A stretch of DNA of 64,000 nucleotides from VRUE01 sp963706605 (GTDB lineage Bacteria; Actinomycetota; Thermoleophilia; Solirubrobacterales; 70-9): assembly GCA_963706605.1 (NCBI GenBank), contig OY970165.1, positions 2,108,001 to 2,172,000 of the forward strand, in the 5' to 3' direction. The translations under genes and the position numbers were made by a program. The notes beneath the pieces are model-generated. The model searched no databases. It had not been told where the DNA came from and was given only the letters and a program-made list of their open reading frames with translations. Position 1 is the first letter of the stretch. Each line of letters opens with the position of its first letter. Positions 33,757 through 42,192 of this stretch are shown one piece after another.

Positions 33757-34662
33757 GATGCGGATCTGGCTCTTGTGGAGATGGCGGAGCGGCAGCACGG
33801 GGTGGTCGCGCGGCAGCAGTTGCTCGCGGCGGGGATCGGCCCACGGGCGATCGACGAGCGACTCAATCGCAGACTTCACCTGGTCCATCGCGGTGTCTAC
33901 TCGGTGGGCCATCGTCTTCTAAGCACTGAAGGTCGATGGATGGCAGCAGTGTTGGCTTCTGGTCCGGGAGCTGTGCTGAGCCACCGCACCGCGGGCCAGC
34001 TCTGGGGGGTTGTTCCCCGGTTCAACCATCTCGTGGAAGTGACCAGGCCGAGGCATTTTCGGACTCGACCAGGCGTGCGGGCGCACCGGTCCCAGTTGCC
34101 GGATGACGAGCGGACCGCCGTCATCGGGATTCCCGTGACCACGGTCCCCCGCACGATCCTCGATCTGACCGCCATCGTGTCGAAGCGGCAGCTCGAGCGG
34201 GCCCTCAACGAGGTCGAGGTGCAGGGCCTGACCGACCGCTTGTCGATTCCCGACCTGCTTGCTAGATATCCGCGGCGCCGTGGGTCCGCGGTCTTGCGTG
34301 CGTTGTTGGCTGACGAGGCGGCGATGCGCGGAGTTACCCGCAGCGAGCTGGAGGAGCGATTTGTCGCATTGCTCGACGCACACGGTCTTCCGCGGCCGCG
34401 GCTCAACGCGGACCTTGCCGTCAACGGTCGTCTCTTCATGGTCGATTGCCTGTGGGCAGAGAAGCGGCTGATCGTCGAGCTCGATGGGCACGCGGTGCAT
34501 GGGACCGCAAGAGCGTTCGAGGCCGACCGAGAACGCGATCGATTGCTTTTGGTTGACGGATGGCGCGTGATCAGGGTGACCTGGCGCCAGCTCCGCGACC
34601 AGGCAGCCGCCGTTGCCGCCGACATCCGAAGAGCCCTCGACGGAGGACGAGGGTTGCGTTGA
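33732..34662 (+). CDS. AbiEi-type HTH domain fused to DUF559 nuclease-like domain
   Basis: About 309 residues if started at ATG 33732 inside palindrome copy 1; ATG 33673 or ATG 33781 are alternatives. The N-terminal half (AERQHGVVARQQLLAAGIGP ... GVYSVGH ... LSHRTAGQLWGV) matches AbiEi_4, the antitoxin-type winged helix of type IV systems. The C-terminal 110 residues (RLFMVDCLWAEKRLIVELDG, ADRERDRLLLVDGWRVIRVTW) are DUF559, a Vsr-like PD-(D/E)XK fold with the D...ExD residues visible. The gene ends within palindrome copy 2. Such fusions are common in actinobacteria, but no AbiEii-like toxin gene is adjacent. The role is unknown: DNA nicking, repair or mobility are candidates. Confidence 0.75.
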
Positions 34663-34693
34663 CCCCGCTATACGGGGCAAATGCAACTCTCGT
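34647..34693. repeat. 47-bp palindromic element, copy 2
   Basis: The same palindrome as at 33710-33756, with four substitutions, one of which helps to place the TGA stop of the DUF559 gene (34660-34662) within the element. Arms are ACGAGGGTTGC (34647-34657) and GCAACTCTCGT (34683-34693). Together the copies delimit a 984-bp segment that holds exactly one gene. Confidence 0.75.
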
Positions 34694-34726
34694 GCTGGAG
34701 ATTTGAGCGGCATCTACCCTGTGGGC

Positions 34727-36166
34727 ATGAGTCGGGAGCTGTTCGAGCACTACCTTCGGGACGAGACGCGGCTTGGACCCGTCCCTGACGGCGCCTTTAC
34801 GGGCGCCGCGGGCGGTGCGGCCTGTGGGGACCTCTCGCGAGTGTCCCTCGCGCTTGACGGGGGGCGCATCGCCTCAGTGACCTTCGATGCTGAGGGGTGC
34901 GGGGCCACTCGGGCCGCCACGGCGGCGGTGGCCGAGATGGTCGACGGCGAGGCCGTCATCGGTGCGGCGCGGATCGGTACGGAGGAGGTCGATGCCGCGC
35001 TTGGCGGCCTGACGCCCGCCAAGCGCCACGCGGCGCAGCTCGCCGCCGACGCCCTGCACCGGGCCCTGGCGAGCGCGGCCGCGTCGCAGGAGCGGCTTGC
35101 GGATCCACGCCCTGGCCGTGTCCTTGTCGCCATGTCAGGCGGGGTCGACAGCGCCGTCGCGGCCCTGCTGGAGCGCGAGCGGGGGGCGGACGTGCTCGGC
35201 GTCACGCTGAAGCTCTGGGCCGACCCCGAGACCGACGGGGCGAAGGCCTGCTGCTCGCCCGAGGCTGTGCTCGGCGCCCGCGCTGTCGCCCACTCGCTCG
35301 ACATCCCACACCTCACCCTCGACCTCGAGGAGGAATTCCGCCGCCGCGTCGTCGGCGCCTTCCTCGCCGGCTACGGCGCCGGGGCCACTCCCAACCCTTG
35401 CATCGTCTGCAACGGCGAGGTCCGGATCGCGGCGATGGTCGACCTGGCGGAGCGCCTCGGTGCCGACTATCTGGTCACCGGCCACTACGCGCGCATCGTC
35501 GACGACGGCGCCGGCCCGTTGCTTGCCGCCGCGTCGGACCTGAATAAGGACCAGAGCTACATGCTCGCCGCCCTGCCACCCACGATGCTGAGCAGGCTGC
35601 GCTTCCCGCTCACCGACATCACCAAGCCCGAGGTGCGTGAGATCGCCGCCCGGCACGGCCTGGCCGTTGCGCGCAAGCCCGAGAGCCAGGACCTCTGCTT
35701 TCTCGCCGGCCAGGGCAAGCAGAAGTTCCTGCGTCGTCACGCCGGGCTCGGCGAGCGTGATGGGGACGTGCTTGATGACTCCGGTCGGGCGATCGGCCGT
35801 CATCGCGGTCACCACAACTTCACCGTGGGCCAACGGCGCGGGATCGGCGTCTCCGCCCCCGAGCCGCTCTACGTGCTCGCCACCGACGCCGCCGCGAACA
35901 CGGTCACCGTCGGTACCCGCAAGGACCTTGCGGCAACGAGGGTGACGATCCGCGACGCCGTGCTGCATCGCGACGGCGGTTGTGTCGACGCGGTCAAACT
36001 GCGCTACCGCTCGACCGCCGTACCGGCATCGCTAGCGGCAGCTGTGCCCGGACGCCATGCGGAGCTGAACGTACGGTTGGAGCGGGAGTTCGATGCCGCC
36101 GCTCCCGGCCAGGCCGCCGTCCTGTTGAGCGATCAGGCGATCGTCGGGCACGGCACGATCGCCTGA
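34727..36166 (+). CDS. mnmA: NifU/IscU-like domain fused to tRNA 2-thiouridylase MnmA
   Basis: A 479-residue protein starting at ATG 34727. Residues about 5-115 are an IscU/NifU-N fold (GGAACGDLSRVSLAL with Cys33, AEGCGATRA with Cys58), but the third cluster cysteine is replaced by alanine (KRHAAQLAADAL; Ala102). From about residue 130 MnmA follows: PP-loop VAMSGGVDSAV, TPNPCIVCN (catalytic Cys228), KPESQDLCF (Cys324), and HNFTVGQRRGIG. MnmA activates and thiolates U34 of Lys/Glu/Gln tRNAs with sulfur relayed from a desulfurase. The fused scaffold-like domain may dock the sulfur donor or the desulfurase. No iscS is visible in the window. Confidence 0.9.
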   Translation: MSRELFEHYLRDETRLGPVPDGAFTGAAGGAACGDLSRVSLALDGGRIASVTFDAEGCGATRAATAAVAEMVDGEAVIGAARIGTEEVDAALGGLTPAKRHAAQLAADALHRALASAAASQERLADPRPGRVLVAMSGGVDSAVAALLERERGADVLGVTLKLWADPETDGAKACCSPEAVLGARAVAHSLDIPHLTLDLEEEFRRRVVGAFLAGYGAGATPNPCIVCNGEVRIAAMVDLAERLGADYLVTGHYARIVDDGAGPLLAAASDLNKDQSYMLAALPPTMLSRLRFPLTDITKPEVREIAARHGLAVARKPESQDLCFLAGQGKQKFLRRHAGLGERDGDVLDDSGRAIGRHRGHHNFTVGQRRGIGVSAPEPLYVLATDAAANTVTVGTRKDLAATRVTIRDAVLHRDGGCVDAVKLRYRSTAVPASLAAAVPGRHAELNVRLEREFDAAAPGQAAVLLSDQAIVGHGTIA

Positions 36167-36175
36167 TCGCCGCCG

Positions 36176-36604
36176 TCAGGCGCTTTCCTGCTGGTCCTTG
36201 CGGAGTTCGTTCACCCCGTGAACGCAGCGCGAGAACGCGGTCCCCTTCTCGCCTTTGACGTGTTTCTTGCTTTCGCCCTGGCAGACCCGACCGGGGGGCA
36301 TGTTCTCGTTCGTGGCCCCCTGAGCCATGTTGGTCACGCAGCGCGAGAACGCGGTCCCCTTCTCGCCTTTGACGTGTTTCTTGCTTTCGCCCTGGCAGTA
36401 GCGACCGTAGGCCTTAGCCTTCGCGGGCAGGCCCGCCTTAGGCCCCGGCGTCGGTTCGCCCGGCGTGTAGACGGGACCCTTCCCGTTGTCCGCGCCTTTT
36501 CCGTAAGGCGGTGAGCCTTCGTGTTTGCCTGCCGCCATCGCCAGTCCGGCGCAGGCGAGCGCCAGGGCGCCGGTCACGAGCGCGACCTTCAGCATGATCT
36601 TCAT
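36176..36604 (-). CDS. Secreted protein with two identical 21-residue repeats
   Basis: A 142-residue protein with start at ATG 36604, where a clear signal peptide begins (MKIMLKVALVTGALALACAG). The mature protein is Gly/Lys/Pro-rich. It contains two copies of a cysteine-bracketed unit, CQGESKKHVKGEKGTAFSRC, separated by a 17-residue linker, giving four cysteines that could form two disulfides. No known fold is recognised; it could be an extracellular cysteine-rich polypeptide with structural or binding function. The DNA repeat is perfect over 63 bases. Confidence 0.75.
   Translation of the reverse strand: MKIMLKVALVTGALALACAGLAMAAGKHEGSPPYGKGADNGKGPVYTPGEPTPGPKAGLPAKAKAYGRYCQGESKKHVKGEKGTAFSRCVTNMAQGATNENMPPGRVCQGESKKHVKGEKGTAFSRCVHGVNELRKDQQESA
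36222..36398. repeat. Perfect 63-bp direct repeat within the secreted protein gene
   Basis: Copies at 36222-36284 and 36336-36398 are identical, with a 114-base period. Each encodes CQGESKKHVKGEKGTAFSRC and flanking residues on the minus strand. Perfect identity suggests a very recent duplication or gene-conversion maintenance. Confidence 0.85.
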
Positions 36605-36695
36605 CGTGCCTCCTCGGCTTTCGTGCCCCTGCGGCCCGAATGGCCAGGGCTGTCTCGCATAGAACGCCTTCGGGTGGGAGTTGTCAGGTCTTAGC

Positions 36696-38172
36696 TCAGT
36701 CTTCGAGCCCGGGTGGCCCGGCACCGTCGGGGGGTCCCCCGGAGCGGTTCTGGCCGGAGGGTTCCGGGGGCGGTGCGGGGGCGGGGACTGCGGGGGGCGC
36801 CTTGGCCTTCGGTGGCGGCGCTTTTCCCGGAGCGGCCGGAGGATTGGCGGCGGGCTTGCCGTCGCCCTGGCCGGGGGAACCGGCATGACTCTGCCGGTGC
36901 GCAGCCGCGGTCTGCTGTCCGTGGCTGGAGGCCGCCGGCGGCCGGTCGGGCCGCCCGTGTGCCGAGGCAGAGCGCCCATACCCCCCGCCGGGCGGCGACG
37001 CTCCGTTGTCGGATCGGGACCGCCGCTCGACCGGCGCTTGGTCCGAGGCTTCGCCGGGCCTGTCTGCGGTGGCGCCATCCGCGGTCGAGGCCGCCGTTTC
37101 GGCCACCTTGCGCACAGCGGCCGTGCCTCCCGCCGCCGGCGCCGGCCCGGTGAGGGACCTTGCTGCCGCTGCCGCCGATGCGGCTTTGCTCGTGCCGCCG
37201 CTGACGGTCGGCGCGCCGACGGTCAACGGCAAGTCGACCAGACCGCCGCGGTCCGCCGCCGCGCCGCCGAGCACCGCAACCGCAGCGACCGCCGCGGCCG
37301 ATTTCGCGATCGCCGAGGTCGCCATCGCTTTGCCGGCGGCTGCACCCGCGGCGGTTCCGGCGGCTCCGCCGCCGGCGGCCCCCGAGTGGACGCCGAGAAT
37401 CCCGTGCAGAAGGCCGGCCGAGGCGGCGAGGGGAAGCGGCGCGATCGCCGCGAGGCCCGCCCGGCGAGCGCCGATCTCGTCGCGGAAGGCGCGGCAGCTC
37501 GGACAGGCGCGCAGGTGGGCGCGAAGGTCGCGCCGCCGCACCGCGCGACCATCCGCGTCGGAGAGCTGCCGCATGACGTCCTCGCAGCTCATCTCACGGC
37601 CTCTCTCCATCTCGCGCAAGCCCAGTCGCGCCTCGTAGAGCGTCTGTCGCGCCACCGCCGGAGAGCTCTCGAAGGCGGCGCCGATTTCGTCGAAGTCGAG
37701 CCCGGCCAGCTCGCGCATGACCAGCGCCGCTCGCTGCCGGTCGGGCAGCTGCTCCAGGTCCGCGAGGAGCGTCGCCAGCCGCTCGCGGTCCGATGCCGGC
37801 CTGTGCGACGTCTGGTCCCGAGGCGATCGTTTCGGGAATCAGCTCGGGGTTGTCCCGCCGCCTGCGCAGCAGTTCCACCGCCTCGTTGCGGGCAATCCGG
37901 TAGAGCCACGGCTTCAGCCGGATCTCGCGGCGCTCGCCGGGAAGCCCCTTCAGCACCTTGATCATCGTGTTCTGCAGCGCTTCCTGGGCGTCCTCGGGGC
38001 TGCCGGTCATCGCCACGCAGAAGCGGTAGAGGTCCTGGTGGTAGCGGCGGTAGATCTCCTCGAATGCCTGCGTCTCTCCGCCCGCCGCCCGCAGTGCCAG
38101 GCGTTCGTCGGACTGAAGCCGGGCCGGTAGGGGCGGTGTCCACCGCGGGTCCGATTCCGGTGCTCTGGTCAT
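36696..38172 (-). pseudogene. ECF sigma factor fused to zinc-finger anti-sigma-like tail, frame-disrupted near 37797
   Basis: From ATG 38172 the frame encodes sigma region 2 (FEEIYRRYHQDLYRFCVAMT, DAQEALQNTMIKVLKGLP, RLKPWLYRIARNEAVELLRR) and loses homology after about 37800. In the next frame region 4 appears (ASDRERLATLLADLEQLPDR, LVMRELAGLDFDEIGAAF, TLYEARLGLREME), then a zf-HC2-like zinc site (MSCEDVMRQLSDADG, HLRACPSC), an alanine-rich possible membrane helix (about 37280-37380), and a long Pro/Gly/Ala tail to TGA 36696. One extra base in GCCGG (about 37797-37801) explains the break. Sigma factors with a built-in anti-sigma finger and a proline-rich extension are known among actinobacterial ECF groups. 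A sequencing insertion is possible. Confidence 0.75.
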
Positions 38173-38283
38173 GACTGCGCCAACTTGCCATGCGGGGACA
38201 TCCAGTCAAGGTTAGGGCCAGTTCCTTCAGCTCCAACGGATCAAAGCCGCGGCTGTCAGCGCTTGTCTTAGGCTCTGTTGCCC

Positions 38284-40908
38284 ATGAAGGCCGACGAGAT
38301 CCGCGACACCTACCTCACTTTCTTCGAGGAGCGGGGGCACAAGATCGTGCCGTCGGCATCCCTGGTCCCCTCGGTCCACGATCCCTCGGTGCTGCTGACG
38401 ACGGCGGGAATGCAGCCCTTCAAGCCCTATTTCCTGGGACGCGAGCGGCCGCCGGCGCCGCGCCTCGCCGACGTGCAGAAGTGCTTCCGCACGACCGACA
38501 TCGAGGAGGTCGGAAACACCGCCCGCCACCTCACCTTCTTCGAGATGCTCGGCAACTGGAGCTTCGGCGACTACTTCAAGGCGGAGTCGATTCCCTGGGG
38601 CTGGGAGCTGGCCACGCGGGGGTTCGGGATGGACCCGGAGCGGATCTGGGCGACCGTCTTCGGCGGTGACGAGGAGCTGGGCCTGGGTCCCGACGAGGAG
38701 GCGATCGAGATCTGGAAGGCGCAGGGGATGCCCGAGGAGCGGATCGTCCTGCTCGGTCGCGCCGACAACTTCTGGCAGGCCGGCCCGGCCGGCCCGTGCG
38801 GTCCCTGCTCGGAGCTCTATCTGGACCGCGGTGAGGACTTCGGCGCCGCCGGCGAGCGGCCGGGCGACGACACTGACCGCTTCCTCGAGTTCTGGAACCA
38901 CGTCTTCATGACCTATGACCTCTCCGAGGATGGCGCACTGACCGAGCTGCCGATGCGCAACATCGACACCGGTATGGGGCTCGACCGAATGGCCGCGATC
39001 CTCCAGGGCGTCCCATCGGTCTTCGAGACGGACCTGGTCCGCCCCTTGATCGACCTCGCGGAGGAGCTTTCCGGTCGCTCCTATGAGGAGGGCGGCGCCG
39101 TTACCCGCGCGATGCGGATCGTCGCCGACCATTCGCGCGGCGCCGCCTTCCTGATCGCCGACGGCGTCGTGCCCTCCAACGAGGACCGCGGCTACATCCT
39201 GCGGCGGATCATGCGCCGCGCGATCCAGCAGGGTCGGGCACTGGGTCTGGAGGCGCCCTGGCTCGGTCGCTTCGCCGAGCGGGCGATCGAGGTCATGGGC
39301 GACGCCTACCCGGAGCTGGTCGCCGAGCGCGAGGCGATCGGCCGCTGGGTCGGCGACGAGGAGCAGAGCTTCGGCCGCACCCTGGAGCGCGGCACCGAGC
39401 TGCTGGAGCGGCTGGTCGCCGAGGCGAAGGAGTCCGGCACCTCCTGGATCGACGCGGCTGATGCCTTCAAGCTCCACGACACCTATGGCTTCCCCTACGA
39501 CCTGACCAAGGAGCTGCTCGCCGAGCAGGGACTCTCGGTCGACGACGGCGGTTTCGACGAGTTGATGGAGGAGCAGCGCCAACGCGCTCGGGTTGGCGCT
39601 GCCACCGCGCACGGCTCCGAGAGCGTCCACGCGGAGGTGATCGAGTTCGCCTCCTCGGCCGCGCCGACCCGCTTCGTCGGCTACGAGACGCTCAGGGTGA
39701 CCACGGGGCTCGCGGCGGTCGCCTCCGGCGAGGGGCGGGTCTTGGTCAAGTTGGAGGAGAGCCCCTTCTACGCCGAGGGCGGCGGCCAGGTCGCCGACTC
39801 GGGGATGCTGCGCTGGGAGGGGGGGAAGGCAAAGGTCCGCGACGTCTTCCGGGTCGGCGAAGACCAGGCGCTCGAGCTGGAGTCGTCGAATGGCGCCGTC
39901 GAGGCCGGCACGGCCGTCGAGGCGCTGGTCGATCACGAGATCCGTCACGCGACTATGCGAAACCACACCGCGACCCACCTCCTGCACGCGGCGCTGCGCG
40001 AGCGCCTCGGCGACCACGTTCGCCAAGCCGGTTCCGCCGTCCGTCCCGACAAGCTCCGCTTCGACTTCACCCACGGCCAGGCGCTCGGCCTCGAGGAGCT
40101 GGGCGCTGTCGAGGATCGGGTCAACGAGTGGGTCAAGGCGAGCCGGCCGGTCCGCTGGCTGGAGATGGAGCGGGCCGAGGCCGAGAAGCTCGGTGCGATG
40201 GCCCTGTTCGGCGAGAAATACGGCGAGTGGGTGCGGGTGGTCGAGGTCGACGGGGTCTCGCGCGAGCTCTGCGGCGGCACCCACGTCGCCAACACGGCTG
40301 AGGTCGGGATCTTCAAAATCGCCTCGGAGGGATCCAGCGCCGCCAACGTGCGCCGCATCGAGGCGTTGACCGGACCCGCCGCGATCGATTGGTTCCGCGA
40401 GCGCGAGCAGCGGCTGCGCGAGGTCGGTGAGCTGCTGGGCTCGCCGCAGGACCCGCTGACGGGCGCCCGGCGCGCGGCGGAGCGGCTGCGCGAGGCGGGC
40501 GCAGGAGCCAAACAGGCCGAGAAGCAGCTGCTCGGAGATGAGGCAGAGCGGTTGGTGGGTGTTGCGGAGGATGTCGGGGGCCTCAGCGTGGTCTCCGCCC
40601 AAGCCCCGCTTGCCGACCAGAAACAGCTGCTCGATCTCGCCAACCGAGTGCAGTCGAAGCTGGGCGGCGAGTCGGTCATCGTCCTCGGGGGCGCCGAGGA
40701 CGGCAAGGTCGGACTCGTGGTCCTGGCCTCGAAGGGGGCTGTGAAGCGCGAGGTGTCGGCGGCGGCGGTCGTCCGCGACGCGGCGCCGATCGTCGGTGGG
40801 GGTGGGGGGGGTCGCGACGAGATGGCCCAGGCCGGCGGCAAGGACCCCGCGAAGCTCGATCAGGCGCTGGCCGTCGCCCGCGAGGCGATCGTGGGGGCGC
40901 TCGCCTAG
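38284..40908 (+). CDS. alaS: Alanyl-tRNA synthetase
   Basis: An 874-residue enzyme starting at ATG 38284 (an ATG/TTG a few codons earlier is possible). The class II catalytic core is RDTYLTFFEERGHKIVPSAS, TTAGMQPFKPYFLG and FRTTDIEEVGNTARHLTFFE. The tRNA-recognition region and the editing domain follow, the latter with HxxxH in RNHTATHLLHAAL and a downstream CGGTHV zinc site. The C-Ala oligomerisation domain ends with a poly-glycine segment (GGGGGGRDEMAQAGG). It starts a tight cluster with ruvX, mltG and the aro genes. Confidence 0.97.
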   Translation: MKADEIRDTYLTFFEERGHKIVPSASLVPSVHDPSVLLTTAGMQPFKPYFLGRERPPAPRLADVQKCFRTTDIEEVGNTARHLTFFEMLGNWSFGDYFKAESIPWGWELATRGFGMDPERIWATVFGGDEELGLGPDEEAIEIWKAQGMPEERIVLLGRADNFWQAGPAGPCGPCSELYLDRGEDFGAAGERPGDDTDRFLEFWNHVFMTYDLSEDGALTELPMRNIDTGMGLDRMAAILQGVPSVFETDLVRPLIDLAEELSGRSYEEGGAVTRAMRIVADHSRGAAFLIADGVVPSNEDRGYILRRIMRRAIQQGRALGLEAPWLGRFAERAIEVMGDAYPELVAEREAIGRWVGDEEQSFGRTLERGTELLERLVAEAKESGTSWIDAADAFKLHDTYGFPYDLTKELLAEQGLSVDDGGFDELMEEQRQRARVGAATAHGSESVHAEVIEFASSAAPTRFVGYETLRVTTGLAAVASGEGRVLVKLEESPFYAEGGGQVADSGMLRWEGGKAKVRDVFRVGEDQALELESSNGAVEAGTAVEALVDHEIRHATMRNHTATHLLHAALRERLGDHVRQAGSAVRPDKLRFDFTHGQALGLEELGAVEDRVNEWVKASRPVRWLEMERAEAEKLGAMALFGEKYGEWVRVVEVDGVSRELCGGTHVANTAEVGIFKIASEGSSAANVRRIEALTGPAAIDWFREREQRLREVGELLGSPQDPLTGARRAAERLREAGAGAKQAEKQLLGDEAERLVGVAEDVGGLSVVSAQAPLADQKQLLDLANRVQSKLGGESVIVLGGAEDGKVGLVVLASKGAVKREVSAAAVVRDAAPIVGGGGGGRDEMAQAGGKDPAKLDQALAVAREAIVGALA

Positions 40909-41315
40909 TGCGTATTCTCGCCCTCGACTACGGCACCGCCCGGATCGGCTGCGCGATCTCCGACCCGAGCGGCACCCTCTCGACGCCGCTGCCGGTGATC
41001 GAGCCACCGGAGCCGCGCTCGGTGGCGGAGCTGGTCGCCCAGTACGAGGTGGAGCGCGTCCTGGTCGGATTGCCTCTCCACCTCAGCGGCGAGGAAGGAG
41101 CCCAGGCGAAACTGACGCGCACCTTCTGCGCCGAACTGGAAGCCCTCCTCGACGTGCCGGTCGAGACCTACGACGAGCGGCTGACGACGCGGATGGCCGA
41201 GGCGAGCAAGCGCGAAGGGGCGGTAGCGCCCCCCGATTCGCTTGCCGCGGCGCACCTGCTGCAGGCCTACCTTGCCGGCAGGGCGGCTATCGAAGGCTCC
41301 GAAGACGATGCGTGA
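40908..41315 (+). CDS. ruvX: RuvX/YqgF-type Holliday junction resolvase-like nuclease
   Basis: A 135-residue RNase H-fold protein starting at GTG 40908, sharing one base with the alaS stop. Motifs are LALDYGTARIGCAISD (first catalytic Asp), VLVGLPLHLSG and VETYDERLTTRMA (second acid). YqgF/RuvX proteins process 16S rRNA 5' ends and may resolve recombination junctions. The alaS-ruvX-mltG order is widely conserved. Confidence 0.93.
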   Translation: MRILALDYGTARIGCAISDPSGTLSTPLPVIEPPEPRSVAELVAQYEVERVLVGLPLHLSGEEGAQAKLTRTFCAELEALLDVPVETYDERLTTRMAEASKREGAVAPPDSLAAAHLLQAYLAGRAAIEGSEDDA

Positions 41316-42192
41316 TGATCGGTTCGGTGACGACGCGGCCGTGGCGGAGCGCGAGCAGCGCCGCCGCCAGCGGGAGGAGCGGCGCGCTGTAACGGTCAAG
41401 CGCCGCAGGCGCGCGGCCGTGGCGGCGGTTGTGGTCCTGCTGCTTGGCGCGGCGGCCGCGGCTCTCGCCTACCGCCACTTCCACCGAGACACGCCGCCGC
41501 CGGTTGTGATCAAGACGGTCACGGTGACGATCCCGGAGGGCTACACGCGAGCCGAGACGTCACAACTCGCCAAGGAAGCCGGCCTGACCGGCAGCTACCT
41601 GAAGGCCAGCAAGGGGCACGAGGGCTTCCTCTTCCCAGACACCTTCGAATTGGAAAAGGGCGCCCCGGCCGCGGACCTTGTCCAGCTGCAGCTGCAGGAC
41701 TTCAAGCACCGTGTCGCAGGCGTTGACATGCGCTACGCGCGCTCCAAGAACCTGACCACCCGCGACGTGGTAACGATCGCCTCGATGGTCGAGCGCGAGG
41801 CGCAGCTCGAAAGAGAGCGGCCGTTGATCGCCGCGGTCATCTACAACCGCCTGCACGAAGGGATGCCGCTGGGGATCGATGCGACGATCCGCTTCGCGAC
41901 GGGCAACTTCGACAGGCCCTTGACCGAATCGGAATTGGCGGTCGACTCCCCCTACAACACCCGGCTCAACACCGGCCTGCCGCCGGGGCCGATCGGTAGC
42001 CCCGGCCTCGCCTCGATCGAAGCCGCCGCGCACCCGGCCAAGGTCGACTATCTCTACTACGTGGTCAAGCCCGGCACCTGCGGTGAAGACTCCTTTTCCT
42101 CGAACGCGGCGCAGTTCGAAGCCGACGTCGCCCGCTACAACGAAGCGCGGGAAGCGGCTGGCGGCGAATCACCCGACACCTGCGGCGAATGA
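41308..42192 (+). CDS. mltG: Endolytic murein transglycosylase MltG
   Basis: A 294-residue membrane-anchored protein starting at ATG 41308, overlapping ruvX by 8 bases. A charged N terminus (REQRRRQREERRAVTVKRRR) precedes one transmembrane helix (AAVAAVVVLLLGAAAAALAY). The extracellular part has a LysM-like start (VTIPEGYTRAETSQLAKEA) and the YceG/MltG domain with catalytic Glu in TIASMVEREAQ and the NTGLPPGPIGSPG motif. It cleaves nascent glycan strands and sets their length. Confidence 0.93.
   Translation: MRDDRFGDDAAVAEREQRRRQREERRAVTVKRRRRAAVAAVVVLLLGAAAAALAYRHFHRDTPPPVVIKTVTVTIPEGYTRAETSQLAKEAGLTGSYLKASKGHEGFLFPDTFELEKGAPAADLVQLQLQDFKHRVAGVDMRYARSKNLTTRDVVTIASMVEREAQLERERPLIAAVIYNRLHEGMPLGIDATIRFATGNFDRPLTESELAVDSPYNTRLNTGLPPGPIGSPGLASIEAAAHPAKVDYLYYVVKPGTCGEDSFSSNAAQFEADVARYNEAREAAGGESPDTCGE

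Noticed and set aside
36604..37078. N-terminal extension of the secreted repeat protein (upstream Pro/Arg-rich 158 residues)
   Set aside because: It overlaps the end of the sigma-factor gene out of frame, while a perfect signal peptide begins at ATG 36604.
38227..41007. 926-residue open frame antisense to alaS
   Set aside because: Exactly shadows alaS, lacks any family motif, and has the composition typical of antisense frames in GC-rich coding DNA.
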